Source: Schistocerca nitens
Taxonomy: Eukaryota > Arthropoda > Insecta > Orthoptera > Acrididae
NCBI RefSeq assembly: GCF_023898315.1
Contig: NC_064622.1
Span: forward strand, 177,712,178 to 177,776,177
DNA length: 64,000 bases
Reading direction: 5' to 3'
Shown in pieces: positions 32,693 through 43,639 of the stretch (positions are counted from its first letter, which is position 1; every line of letters starts with the position of its first letter). The notes under the pieces are model-generated. The model was given only the letters and a program-made list of their open reading frames with translations. It did no database searches and had not been told where the DNA came from. Made by a program: the position numbers and the translations under genes.

Positions 32693-33395
32693 TCCAGCAC
32701 GGAAACACAATTCTTATAATTTTCCATGAGAACACGATTCTTTTAAATTCACTCTGCAACACTGTAATATTTGCCATTGTACTTTATTGATGTCATATTG
32801 TACTCTCAAATTAATGCAATTTGAGCCTTTTAAAACTATGTTGTTACGTTAGTTAAAATGAGTGGAATCCATGGTATGAATACTAACTTCTCTTTCTTTT
32901 CGGGTTAAATTTTCCATTTCTGTGTTGCTTAGAAGCTTCTATATTGCGACGGCACGCCGGAAACATTGAGTGAACTTAGTAATTCTGTTGGGAAGTTAAC
33001 ACTTTCATCTTCATTATTGTATCAGTGAATTGAAATATTTTTTTCTTCCTCTTGTATCCTATTCTGTATTCGTTGCTTTGTTTGTTGAGCTATGTCTGTT
33101 TTGTTCCTAAAATTGTTCGCTCACACAGTAATTATACTTTCTTTGCGTAGTTTCTCTCCACAAGCGGGACACTTTTTGAACGAACTGTCCATTTGCCTTT
33201 ACTACGTTTCACAACTCATTGGTTCGCACGAGTTTGCTGGAGTGTGCGATATGTTCAGATACCGTGTTGTATTCTAGAACATTCGAGAATATTCTAAAAC
33301 ATTGTAAAAGCATTTATTACCGCTTGAGAACATTCTTAAAAGGTCAAGAACGTTTTACTTTCGAATTTTTCCCTATTGAAAAATGCATTGAAGCG
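32693..33395. other. Interval without recognisable gene
   Basis: AT-rich, nothing recognised. Confidence 0.4.
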
Positions 33396-33404
33396 AAGGA
33401 GAGA

Positions 33405-33465
33405 GAAATTTGGAAATTTGTGGTAAGATCTTATGGGATCAAACTGCTGAGGTCATTGGTCCCTA
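33405..33465 (-). repeat. 5'-truncated SINE (second family) with 9-bp duplication
   Basis: Only the tail part (GGTAAGATCTTATGGGATCA, AACTGCTGAGGTCATTGGTC) is present, flanked by AAGGAGAGA at 33396-33404 and 33466-33474. This is the usual outcome of incomplete reverse transcription from the 3' end. Confidence 0.8.
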
Positions 33466-33473
33466 AAGGAGAG

Positions 33474-33507
33474 ATGATGATGATGATGATGATGATCATC
33501 ATCATCT
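33474..33507. repeat. (GAT)n/(ATC)n palindromic microsatellite
   Basis: Eight GAT units run into four ATC units, forming a perfect-looking hairpin directly after the truncated SINE. Confidence 0.85.
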
Positions 33508-33509
33508 CG

Positions 33510-34720
33510 TAACCACGTGGCACTTTGTGACGGCAACCAATTCAGACATTGTCTCCATATCCACAATAGCCACAACCACATAATAGGGGAACCAAGACAC
33601 GAAAAGCGATAATGATGGTGGGTGGTGGTGGAGATACCAACAACTTGACCCACAAATCGTGGACCGAAAAATTTGCTACGCTGTCAGCGTGACAGTTTTA
33701 TGGAATCTTGTGAAGAATGAAGGGTTCCGTTATGTCTATGTATTTCACAAAAATGAATAGGAATGTACTCATTACTTAAATACCCGGCTCCGCGCTTTAG
33801 CAAATAGGGCAGTTGGTACAAGGTTTTGAGAGTTAATGCTCGCTTCCTCTTAGACATGCTACGATCATCATCATCAGTAAAGTTACGCAATCTCTGTCAC
33901 TGCTTGATACTTTATCAGTATCGTTATTTCGTGAACGTGGTGTCGATGTTCTTCCTATAACGAGAGAAAAGCACCACGCCACGGTAAAGTTTCGGTTTCA
34001 GAATGGGGACAACATGTCAAAAACGTCTACATCATCAGAGCTCATATGGGGGGTGGTCCGGTCACAGATTTTTTGCTTGGAAAAACTGTTCTGAATTAGC
34101 TATCGATCAACTGTAAACAACGGTTCTGGGGACTCAGGGTTCAGTTTCCGTCCTGCTATCGTGGTGTAGGTCCCATGCCGTATTTCAGAATCACCAGAGG
34201 CATTAGCTGGAATGTTCCATTCAAAACTACGACCTATTTTTTTGACCCCTTATTAATTTCAAATATTGTTCCGTTTCAGATTACTTGTTCTTCGACGGGT
34301 CGTTAATTTGTAGCCTTCCTTTCATTTAAAACAATTAGCAGGCTTTATGGAAAACATTATTACAGTCAGCGAAACAGGCGTTAACGGTAAGTCCATCCCC
34401 CAAAACCTATGACAGTGCGTGGAATCAAATTTTCCGCGAAAAAAGAAGTCGCGTACGAAACAATTCAGAGAGAATGCAACCCTCATCGAGTTCTTTCAAC
34501 GCGCTGCGCGTGGCCCGAGGGCAGACGCTCAATAGACTCTTGTGCAGAGATGTCATGGGTCGATTACTGCTGCGCAGTGAACGTGTTAGACCCGAATTTT
34601 TTTCGCGACCCTGTGATTAGTTTCCAACGTACGACACCACTCGCTAGCAAACGGCAATTGTCTTTTCGCAGATTCTGGATAAAATCGGGTACTGCTTTGG
34701 GTACCCACTCGATTTAAACG
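33510..34720. other. Interval without recognisable gene
   Basis: No domain recognised in the short open frames (for example 34409-34717). Confidence 0.4.
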
Positions 34721-34725
34721 TAATA

Positions 34726-36305
34726 CAGGGTGTTACAAAAATGTACGGCCAAACTTTCAGGAAACATTCCTCACACACAAAGAAAGAAAATATGTTATGT
34801 GGACATGTGTCCGGAAACGCTTACTTTCCATGTTAGAGCTCATTTTATTACTTTTCTTCAAATCACATTAATCATGGAATGGAAACACACAGCAACAGAA
34901 CGTACCAGCGTGACTTCAAACACTTTGTCACAGGAAATGTTCAAAATGTCCTCCGTTAGCGAGGATACATCCATCCACCCTCCGTCGCATGGAATCCCTG
35001 ATGCGCTGATGCAGCCCTGGAGAATGGCGTATTGTATCACAGCCATCCACAATACGAGCACGAAGAGTCTCTACATTTGGTACCGGGGTTGCGTAGACAA
35101 GAGCTTTCAAATGCCCCCATAAATGAAAGTCAAGAGGGTTGAGGTCAGGAGACCGTGGAGGCCATGGAATTGGTCCGCCTCTACCAATCCATCGGTCACC
35201 GAATCTGTTGTTGAGAAGCGTACGAACACTTCGACTGAAACTTGCAGGAGCTCCATCGTGCATGAACCACACGTTGTGTCGTAGTTGTAAAGGCACACGT
35301 TCTAGCAGCACAGGTAGAGCATTCCGTATGAAATCATGATAACGTGCTCCCTTGTGCGTAGGTGGAGGAACATGGGCACAATCAAGACATCACCAACAAT
35401 GCCTGCTCAAACGTACACAGAAAATCTGTGTTGATGACGTGATTGCACAATTGCGTGCGGATTCTCGTCAGCCCACACATGTTAATTGTGGAAATTTACA
35501 ATTTGATCACGTTGGAATGAAGCCTCATCCGTAAAGAGAACATTTGCACTGAAATGAGGATTGACACATTGTTGGATGAACCATTCGCAGAAGTGTACCC
35601 GTGGAGGCCAATCAGCTGCTGATAGTGCCTGCACACGCTGTACATGGTACGGAAACAACTGGTTATCCCGTAGCACTCTCCATACAGTGCCGTGGTCAAC
35701 GTTACCTTGTACAGCAGCAACTTCTCTGACGCTGACATGAGGGTTATCGTCAACTGCAAGAAGAATTGCCTCGTCCATTGCAGATGTCCTCGTCTTTCTA
35801 GGTCTTCACCAGTCGCGATTCATAGGCTGGAATGTTCCGTGCTCCCTAAGGCGCCGATCAATTGCTTCGAACGTCTTCCTGTCGGGACACCTTCGTTCTG
35901 GAAATCTGTCTCGATACAAACATACCGCGCCACGGCTATTGCCCCGTGCTAATCCATACATCAAATGGGCATCTGCCAACTGTGCATTTGTAAACATTGC
36001 ACTGACTGCAAAAACACGTTCGTGATGAACACTAACCTGTTGATGCTACGTACTGATGTACTTAATGCTAGTACTGTAGAGCAATGAGTCGCATGTCAAC
36101 ACAAGCACCGTAGTCAACATTACCTTCCTTCAATTGGGCCAACCGGCGGTGAATCGAGGAAGTACAGTACATACTGACGAAACTAAAATGAGCTCTAACA
36201 TGGAAATTAAGCTTTTCCGGACACATGTCCACACAACATCTTTTCTTTATTTGTGTGTGATGAATGTTTCCTGAAAGTTTGGCCGTACCTTTTTGTAACA
36301 CCCTG
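34726..36305 (-). mobile_element. DD41D element, 1580 bp, TIRs and TA duplication intact
   Basis: Left terminus CAGGGTGTTACAAAAATGTA and right terminus (reverse complement CAGGGTGTTACAAAAAGGTA) are nearly identical, flanked by TA (34724-34725, 36306-36307). The inverted repeats run through CGGCCAAACTTTCAGGAAAC and GGACATGTGTCCGGAAA for about 150 bp. It encodes one minus-strand transposase and is the best-preserved member of its family here. Confidence 0.93.
34928..35997 (-). pseudogene. DD41D transposase, near-complete, three stops and one frameshift
   Basis: Starts MFTNAQLADAHLMYGLARGN (35997), the usual N-terminus of this family. It then reads RDRFPERRCPDRKTFEAIDR, REVAAVQGNVDHGTVWRVLR (helix-turn-helix), ANVLFTDEASF (first Asp), FMHDGAPAS (second Asp) and RSPDLNPLDFHLWGHLK (third Asp, 41 residues after the second), ending NGGHFEHFL at 34928. 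All three catalytic Asp are present. Breaks in the N-terminal frame: stops after RDW, after VNFHN (35482) and after SVYV, plus one frameshift near 35380. Each stop is one transition away from the family codon (for example TGA for TGG, TAA for CAA), the pattern expected from cytosine deamination. Confidence 0.88.
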
Positions 36306-36309
36306 TATA

Positions 36310-36545
36310 TCGTACCAGTAGTTTTTCCTGGTCTGTCTGATCCTCGGGGCAAAAAACTCAGCTATGGGCGCCACGATGAAAGACATTCAACACACTATCA
36401 GATAACAACTAAATACTTGCAAAATAGGTTTTGCTAAAAACTTACCGTTGCTGCATGCCCATTTAGTTGCCTGTGAGACGAGAGTGATTACTTTAAAGGC
36501 TGAAAAATAAAACTTACTTTATTTTGTCAAATGGCTTTCTTATTA
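36310..36545. other. Short spacer
   Basis: Nothing recognised between the DD41D element and the LINE tail. Confidence 0.4.
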
Positions 36546-36549
36546 CACA

Positions 36550-37190
36550 AATTTCCCACATCCACATCTACGTGATTACTCTTCTTTTCACAATAAAGTG
36601 CCTGGTACAGGGTTCAATGAACCACCTTCAAGCTGTCTCTCTATCGTTCCACTCTCGAACGGCACCGAGAAAAACGAGCACTTACATTTTTCTGTACGAG
36701 CCCTGACTTCTCTTATTTTATCGTGGTGATCATTTCTCCCTATGTAGGTGGGTGCCAACAGAATGTTTTCGCAATCGGAGGTGAAAACTGGTGATTGAAA
36801 TTTCATGAGAAAAATCCTGTCGCAACGAAAAACGCCTTTGTTTTAATGATTGCCACTCCAATTCACGCGTCATGTCTGTGGCACTACCTCCCCCATTTCG
36901 CGATAATACAAAACGAGCCGCCCTTCTATGAACTTTTTCGATGTGATCCGTGAGTCCCATCTGATGCGGATCCCACACCGCACAGCAATACTCCAGAATA
37001 GGACGGACAAGCGTGGTGTAAGCAGTCTCTTTAGTAGACCTGTTGATTCTAAGTGTTCTGCCAATGAATCGCAGTCTTTGGTTTGCTCTACCCACAATAT
37101 TATCTATGTGATCGTTCCAGTTTAGGTTATTTGTAATTGTAATCCCTAAGTATTTAGTTGAATTTACAGCTTTATCGAACACATTGTGTT
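36550..37190 (-). pseudogene. CR1/L2/Jockey-like LINE, C-terminal part and 3' end
   Basis: Minus-strand frame 37182-36730 reads AVNSTKYLGITITNNLNWND, HIDNIVGRANQRLRFIGR, YTTLVRPILEYCCAVWDPHQ and HIEKVHRRAARFVLSR, the region after RT motif C. The 3' end carries ATCACGTAGATGTGGATGTG-type repeats (36556-36575). Same family as 17890-19950 but in frame across the place where that copy has its 29-bp duplication. 5'-truncated. Confidence 0.85.
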
Positions 37191-37199
37191 AACTGTCTT

Positions 37200-38599
37200 G
37201 GCACTTGCAGGTGGTTTGTGCTACAGAGTGCCGAGCGGAAACACCTGTGCGTGAAGTCAGGATAACTGTTGGGAAACTGTGAAGCATCGACGGCGATAGT
37301 AAAACGCTGTTAGAGTTCAGTTATTTATTCACAGTGTTTACAAGTCGTCGTTCTATCGCACCAGCCTCGGCTGTTGCTCGAACTGGTGATTCTAGATGTG
37401 GCGGTTTATGTGTATCATCAACATCGACAAGTGCAATGAATATGGATGATACGATACTCTATGGTATTCTGCGGTTTGAAATCACTTTTTTTTTTTTGTA
37501 GCAGTTGCCTTGATTTGTTTTTGGAAATGATACCGACAATATTATACACATGTATAATGCATTATTCAAAATACAACTTCTCCCGGATAAGTATTTTGTT
37601 CAAATTGCACAAGAATTCCACCTGACGTAGTGTAATAATGTTGACTGTAAGCTGTGTTCATATCACTAAAATTACAGATCGTACATCAGAGCTTTTATAA
37701 TTTTTTTGTCTTCGATGGATTTAATTATTCTTAGCAAATTGATCATGAAAAGGAACCACAGAATACCACCCGCACACAGCACTGACGTATGCTACAAAAA
37801 AATATTTTTCTCCGTGATTCGTCCGTAGTTTAATTTTGGCCTCATACATCAGCAATGAAATCTTGTTCAACAATAAATACCATCAGCACTGTTCTTAGAA
37901 AATGCATTTTGATTCGATTAATTTCTTCTTTTATAAATAGAGTTCAGTACCACCGGTGCACATTTATTTCTTACACATCGGAATATTGAAAATTTGCAGT
38001 TTCAAGTAATTTAAATTTGCCGCTGCGATAAAAGTTATGATGGCGGCCAACAAAAGATAGAGGATTTTTTTTTTTAATTAAGATTTTCCTTTCCCCAATA
38101 AATCATTTAAATTGATGCTGCCAATAAGAAAATTATTAAATTGTTTTTCAAATTAGTTTAACACAAACCCATGCTATTTTCAACTAGAAGTACAGACGAA
38201 CTTGCTTTATAATCGCAACTAACAATGGCTGCGCTTCTTGCAGCTATGATAAAACAATTAATACGAAATTATAATTAAAGGAGGAAGTGAATTTTCAATA
38301 ATTAATCATAAATACTTTTAACGCATTTGGCTCTATTTGTTTTTACCAGCAAATGAACATAAAAGTACAATAATTTTACATTAAATGTTTTTCATTTAAC
38401 AGACCTCAAATCGATTCGCGTCTTACGTCGGCGATGTACATCAGAGGAAGACGACGAAAGGGTACAAAACAAAAGAAAAGAATGACATAGATTAACAAAG
38501 AATGTGAGACAAATATAGCCTGTTTTAAGTAATTATCATCTTTTTAAGAAATAATTACATAATTGAATGAATATTATCCACACGTTCATATTCCACTCG

Positions 38600-38600
<1 letters not shown>
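37200..38600. other. AT-rich interval without recognisable gene
   Basis: Strongly AT-rich, no ORF over 60 codons, no repeat ends recognised. Confidence 0.45.

Positions 38601-38601
<1 letters not shown>

Positions 38602-38665
<64 letters not shown>
38602..38665. repeat. (TA)n microsatellite, about 32 units
   Basis: Uninterrupted alternating A/T for 64 bp. Confidence 0.97.
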
Positions 38666-38667
<2 letters not shown>

Positions 38668-38774
38668 TGTATGTTATATAGAATTAATAGAAGTATTTCT
38701 CCAATAATTAATAATTAAATTTATTTCTATGCAGTTGCGTGATTGATCCTGACATCCGTTAGTCACCTTAACGA

Positions 38775-39104
38775 TTGCGCCCAGGAGATATCAGCAACCC
38801 TGGCGCCGTGACGGACTGCCGGCCAACAGGCGTGGCCGTTTCGGGGGGCTACTTGAGTGTACTCGGTCTCACTCCGAATTCTACGATGACCCGTGATGAC
38901 GCATCCGCGATGTACCTGGTGTCAGTAGTCGTATGGTCGGTTGATCTCATCCCTACCTTGGTAGGTGTCAGCACCCTAAGGCTCCTGAGTGATGAACAGG
39001 AACGGGGACCACAAGAGGTCCTGTTGCTAGCTTTTGCGTTGAAATCTGGTATTGGCAGCACTCTGCAAGGTGGTGGTGTCAGCAGACAGCTCCTCCATCA
39101 GTAG
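38775..39104 (+). CDS. Unrecognised open frame, 109 codons
   Basis: Open from MRPGDISNPGAVTDCRPTG to a stop before the Tc1 terminus. Composition is richer in G+C than the flanks, and it includes a hydrophobic stretch YLVSVVVWSVDLIPTLVGVS (about residues 46-65). The minus strand is also open over much of it (39061-38849). I recognise no family. It may be a fragment of an untranslated or structural part of a retroelement rather than a gene. Confidence 0.2.
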   Translation: MRPGDISNPGAVTDCRPTGVAVSGGYLSVLGLTPNSTMTRDDASAMYLVSVVVWSVDLIPTLVGVSTLRLLSDEQERGPQEVLLLAFALKSGIGSTLQGGGVSRQLLHQ

Positions 39105-39130
39105 ATGGTAGGCGGCGAGCAGCATGTACG

Positions 39131-40535
39131 CTACTGGCCATTAAAATTGCTATACCAAGAAGAAATGCAGATGATAAACGGGTATTCATTGGACAAATAT
39201 ATTATACTAGAACTGACATGTGATTAAATTTTCACGCAATTTGGGTGCATAGATCCTGAGAAATCAGTACCCAGAACAACCACCTCTGGCCATAATAATG
39301 GCCTTGATACGCCTGGGCATTGAGTCAAACAGAGCTTGGATGGCGCGTACAGGTACAGCTGCCCATGCAGCTTCAACACGATACCACAGTTTATCAAGAG
39401 TAGTGACTGACGTATTGTGACGAGCCAGTTGCTCGGCCACCATTGACCAGACGTTTTCAATTGGTGAGAGATCTGGAGAATGTGCTGACCAGGGCAGCAG
39501 TCGAAAATTTTCTGTATCCAGAAAGGCCCGTTCAGGACCTGCAACATGCGGTCGTGCATTATCCTGCTGAAATGTAGGGCTTCGCTGGGATCGAATGAAG
39601 GGTAGAGCCACAGGTCGTAACACATCTGAAATGTAACGTCCAGTGTTCAAAGTGCCGTCAATGCGAACGAGAGGTGACCGAGACGTGTAACCAATGGTAC
39701 CCCATACCATCACGCCGGGTGATACGCCAGTATGGCGATAACGAATACTCTCTTCCAATGTGCGTTCAACGCGATGTCGCCAAACACGGATGCGACCATC
39801 ATGATGCTGTAAACAGAACCTGGATTCATCCGAAAAAATGACGTTTTGCCATTCGTGCACCCAGGTTCGTCGTTGAGTACACCATCTCAGGCACTCCTAT
39901 GTGTGATGCAGCGTCAAGGGTAACCGCAGCTATAGTCTCCGAGCTGATAGTCCAGGCTGCTGCAAACGTCGTCCAACTGTTCGTGCAGATGGTTGTTGCC
40001 TTGCAAACGTCCCCATTTGTTGACTCAGGGGTAGAGACGTAGCTACACGATCCGTTACAGCCATGCGGATAAGATGCCTGTCATCTCGACTGCTAGTGAT
40101 ACGGGGCCGTTGGGATCCAGCACGACGTTCTGTATTACCCTCCTGAACCCACCGATTCCATATTCTGCTAACAGTCATTGGATCTCTACCAACGCGAGCA
40201 GCAATGTCGCTATACGATAAACCGCAATCGCGATAGGCTACAATCCGACATTTATCAAAGTCGGAAACTTGATGGTACGCATTTCTCCTCCTTACACGAC
40301 GCATCACAACGACGTTTCACCAGGCAACGCCGGTCACCTGCTGTTTCTGTATGAGAAATCGGTTGGAAACTTTCCTTATGTCAGCACGTTCTAGGTGTCG
40401 CCACCGGCGCCAACCTTATGTGAATGCTCTGAAATGCTAATCATTTGCATATCACAGCATGTTCTTTCTGTCAGTTAAATTTCGCGTGTGTAGCACGTCA
40501 TCTTCGTGGTGTAGCAATTGTAATGGCCAGTAGTG
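39131..40535 (-). mobile_element. Tc1-like element with TIRs
   Basis: Left CTACTGGCCATTAAAATTGC and the reverse complement of the right end, CTACTGGCCATTACAATTGC, are terminal inverted repeats about 1.4 kb apart. One transposase frame lies between them on the minus strand. The outermost bases and TA duplication are ambiguous by a few bases. Confidence 0.88.
39264..40307 (-). pseudogene. Tc1 transposase (DD34E) in one frame with two internal stops
   Basis: From MMRRVRRRNAYHQVSDFDKC (40307) to MARGGCSGY (39264) everything lies in one frame: 347 codons, normal Tc1 length. Motifs: YSDIAARVGRDPMTVSRIW and SARTVGRRLQQPGLSARR (paired helix-turn-helix), VIFSDESRFCL (first Asp), TFQQDNARPHVAG (second Asp), HSPDLSPIENVW (Glu, 34 residues after the Asp). 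Only two stop codons interrupt it, at 39930-39932 and 39897-39899, both TAG in the linker before the catalytic domain. Catalytic residues are intact. No protein can be made full length without readthrough. Confidence 0.9.
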
Positions 40536-40539
40536 AAAT

Positions 40540-41256
40540 ACATCAGGTGAAGGCCGACATCTTGAGTACATCTATGGCTAATTCATAGACTGTGCTGGAG
40601 TATCTGCGACATAGATTCACTATAGTATCGTAATCATAGAATCGAGTGCTATTACTATGAATGCCATCTATCCCAATGATAAATTTATGATGAGAGCTGG
40701 AGTATTTAAAGGGAGCTAGCGTGTGGCAATGACGCAAGGCTTGGTGCGTAATGACCTAATGCATCCTCCTTATTCTGCTATTTTCACTTAACAGGCTGTT
40801 AAATGTCGTGTCGTTCCCTTACTATGTGCTCTTATGAAACATTCTCTTGAAACGTGTCCCATGAGCTAACGAATATGCTGGTCGCGAGCCTTTAGATTTC
40901 TGTCGCAGTCTACTTTCTGCTGAATGAGTATTCTTATTCGGCAGATAGTGTCGTCGACCTGACACACTTGCGACGTACTGGATCGCTTCCGCTTCCGCCT
41001 CTGACATTAATTTGCCTGTGACATTGCGAGTGAGTTTTAGTAAAACTTTTCTAATTTCTGTCCCTTACGATTGTATGCCACAACAGCGCTGTCACACGTG
41101 ACTTTCTTATATCGAAACAGATGAACTCATCTCACTGTCTCTGTTGCTCTTTATTAAATCTACTTCGAGTAATACGTATGACGTGACGTGGAAATGCAAA
41201 GAGCAGATAAAAGTTGGGTGCGGCATTCGCATATTCATGGACTGCACAACATCTTA
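40540..41256. other. Interval without recognisable gene
   Basis: No coding or repeat structure recognised. Confidence 0.4.
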
Positions 41257-41263
41257 GCTCTGA

Positions 41264-41419
41264 GCACTATGGGACTTAACTTCTGAGGTCATCAGTTCCC
41301 TAGAACTTAGAACTACTTCAACCTAACTAACCTAAAGACATCACACACATCCATGCCCGAGGCAGGATTCGAACCTGCGACCGTAGCGATCGCGCGGTTC
41401 GAGACTGTAGTGTAGTGCC
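41264..41419 (-). repeat. tRNA-derived SINE, truncated at both ends
   Basis: Contains the middle of the main SINE (AGCTCTGAGCACTATGGGAC to the B-box region and part of the head) but lacks the last tail bases and the A-box end. Short flanking repeat CAACATC (41257-41263, 41420-41426). Confidence 0.8.
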
Positions 41420-41429
41420 CAACATCATC

Positions 41430-41905
41430 TTCCTTGAACTGACCAAGTGGTCTTCGTTGAATTGGTCAACATTATCTTCCTTGAATGGGAAAACCCGTGA
41501 TCATAGTTAAAATATAGGTTGGCTAAATTCACACACGTCTGTTATATGATAGGAAAACGAACATCACGACCCCTTGGTATTGATTCGTGTTGACGTATAA
41601 AGAACTCATCGGGCTGCCGGACCTTTGTCAAACAGGTCTACATGCCATTTCTGAAGTTCCCCTGAAGTTGCAGCGAATCTCTTAAGAGGTCTGGTGTTCC
41701 TCCTACGATTGGTATTGATATTGAGTAAATAAAAATCGACAACCGGAGGAAATCCAGACATTGAAGAGTCTGGGCGCAGTGCCAAGCAAAACGTCAGTAA
41801 TGAGATGCAGTCCTTCTGGGCCGCTGCCTGTAAGCTCGATAAACTGTGTATGTATCATTCATTAAGCCGACCGTGAATATGCTTCAGCACATACATTAAT
41901 TGAGG
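41430..41905. other. Interval without recognisable gene
   Basis: Contains a short local repeat of CATCTTCCTTGAA near 41425 and 41473. Nothing else seen. Confidence 0.4.
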
Positions 41906-41910
41906 TGATT

Positions 41911-41911
<1 letters not shown>

Positions 41912-41964
<53 letters not shown>

Positions 41965-41981
41965 CGTGCGTGCGTGCGCGC
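41912..41981. repeat. (TG)n grading into (GC/TGCG)n
   Basis: About 20 TG units followed by CGCGCG and TGCG variants. Confidence 0.95.
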
Positions 41982-42148
41982 CCGCTCGCATCTTATTGCT
42001 TACTAAGCTATGATGCGAATGAGCTCGGTCTAACTCGTTATCGATTATTTTAACGTCCACTGTACAGGTCTCTTGGGAGATCAGACTGAGGGAATTGTGA
42101 GGGTGTGTGGGAAGATGACTATTAAATACAAATTTTTCGAAATTATGC

Positions 42149-43019
42149 AGGGTGATTCTTATTAACATTTAAAAATCCCCAAAGCGACGTAGATGAAGTT
42201 GACATTTAACTGAACATAGTGCCGCAAATGTCGGGAAAGACCACAAAAGTTGACAGAGTTGCACATGTGACGTCACTAGATGATGTACCTCGCCACGCGT
42301 GCAGCGGTTGAGCCTATCGGTCTGTCACCCCTGCTCATCTCATACCCCCAAAGTCAAGTATTAACGTCGTCGTGGCTCTGGGTTGACGTGCGCGATCGTA
42401 ACGCGTGGAGGTCAGGGTTCGTGTCTTGCGTGTTGCAGGAAGTATTTTTTTGCATTTCATTAGACAATTATGTGTCAACATTGAGGTAAAACTTACTATT
42501 TTATTTAGCGGTCTCGCGGTCTCCATTCGTTTATTGCAATGTACAGTACCACAAAAACATATCGTATTGCATCACAAGTAAATGAATACAAGCTTCCGAA
42601 TTGCGTCGCTACTGGTAAATGACCGACGTTTTCTTAACTATATAAAGTTCAGAAACCAAAAAAAGGGACAAAAGAAAAGAAACAACATAAGATCAGCTTT
42701 GTTCGGTTACAGTAAGCACAATAATTTTTGTAACTTGTGCGTTTACAACAGATCATATTTACAAAAGTTGTTCGAAAAAAGAGTAACCTAATAGTGTGAT
42801 GTGCGACACTCTCCCCCTATCGGCCATGGTATGATCGACAAGTCCAACCGCTGCAGTGGTGTGGCGAGGAACGTAATCGGGTGACGTCACATGTTCAACA
42901 TTTGTCATCCGCTTTAGGGATATTTCCCGAAATTTGCATCCCCGTGTGTCTTATATTATTTGTCTCACCTTTAGCTACGTTGCTTTGGGGGTTTTTTAAA
43001 CGTTAATAAGAATCACCCA
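42149..43019. mobile_element. MITE-like element with ~190-bp TIRs
   Basis: Left CAGGGTGATTCTTATTAACA and reverse-complemented right CTGGGTGATTCTTATTAACG open inverted arms. The arms continue through CCCCAAAGCGACGTAG/CCCCAAAGCAACGTAG, CATGTGACGTCAC and CTCGCCACGC/CTCGCCACAC to about 42320 and 42840. The left interior has a tRNA-like GCGCGATCGTAACGCGTGGA followed by AGGGTTCGTGTC. The centre has no convincing ORF (42582-42791 is AT-rich). Target duplication unclear. Confidence 0.75.
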
Positions 43020-43129
43020 GTATATTATCGTACCACATATTTCGGTTTATTCCTTTCACATACACCGGTATAGCGTGGGAAAGAAACTGCTTGTATGCTT
43101 CTGCAACTCCGTTCACAGTCCCTAGTGAA

Positions 43130-43425
43130 TCCATTGGCATCGATCGACGGGGCCGTGTCTCCCTCCGCCAGGGGTGTCGTTGGATGTGGTGTAGAAAGGC
43201 GTGGGGTTGAGCACACCGCTCTCCCGGCCGTTGTCACGTTTTCGTGACCTGTAGCCACTACTACTCAGTGAAGTAGCTCCTCAGTTGGCACCGCGAGACT
43301 GGATGCACTCCGTTCCAGTCCCCTTACCGAGGAAAAATACCTTGTCAGTACCGGGGTTCGAACCCGATTACTTTGTATTTCTAGACAGCTGCGCTGACCA
43401 TTCAGTTACGGACTGTACGCCTCTT
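43130..43425 (-). repeat. tRNA-derived SINE, fifth family
   Basis: On the minus strand: CTGAATGGTCAGCGCAGC (A-box region), CGGGTTCGAACCCCGG (B-box), then TTTTTCCTCGGTAAGGGGAC, CAACTGAGGAGCTACTTCAC and CGGCCGGGAGAGCGGTGTGC. This order matches a SINE I associate with orthopteran genomes. The left boundary may extend to about 43030. Confidence 0.65.
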
Positions 43426-43540
43426 TGCGGGCTGTTACTTGCACGAGCTAAAGAATATTAGAAGCTTCTGCTCTGAAAGATGAATCTTGCGGATTTTCGT
43501 GAATTGTACAGCGTCTTTCTTAAAGTGTCTAACCACATCA

Positions 43541-43541
43541 C

Positions 43542-43635
<94 letters not shown>
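43541..43635. repeat. C-run, (CT)n and (CA)n compound microsatellite
   Basis: Twelve C, about 22 CT units, about 20 CA units in direct succession. Confidence 0.97.
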
Positions 43636-43638
<3 letters not shown>

Positions 43639-43639
43639 T

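Noticed and set aside
32318..32719. Open frames on both strands as genes
   Set aside because: They arise from the palindromic tRNA-like element and read through tRNA halves.
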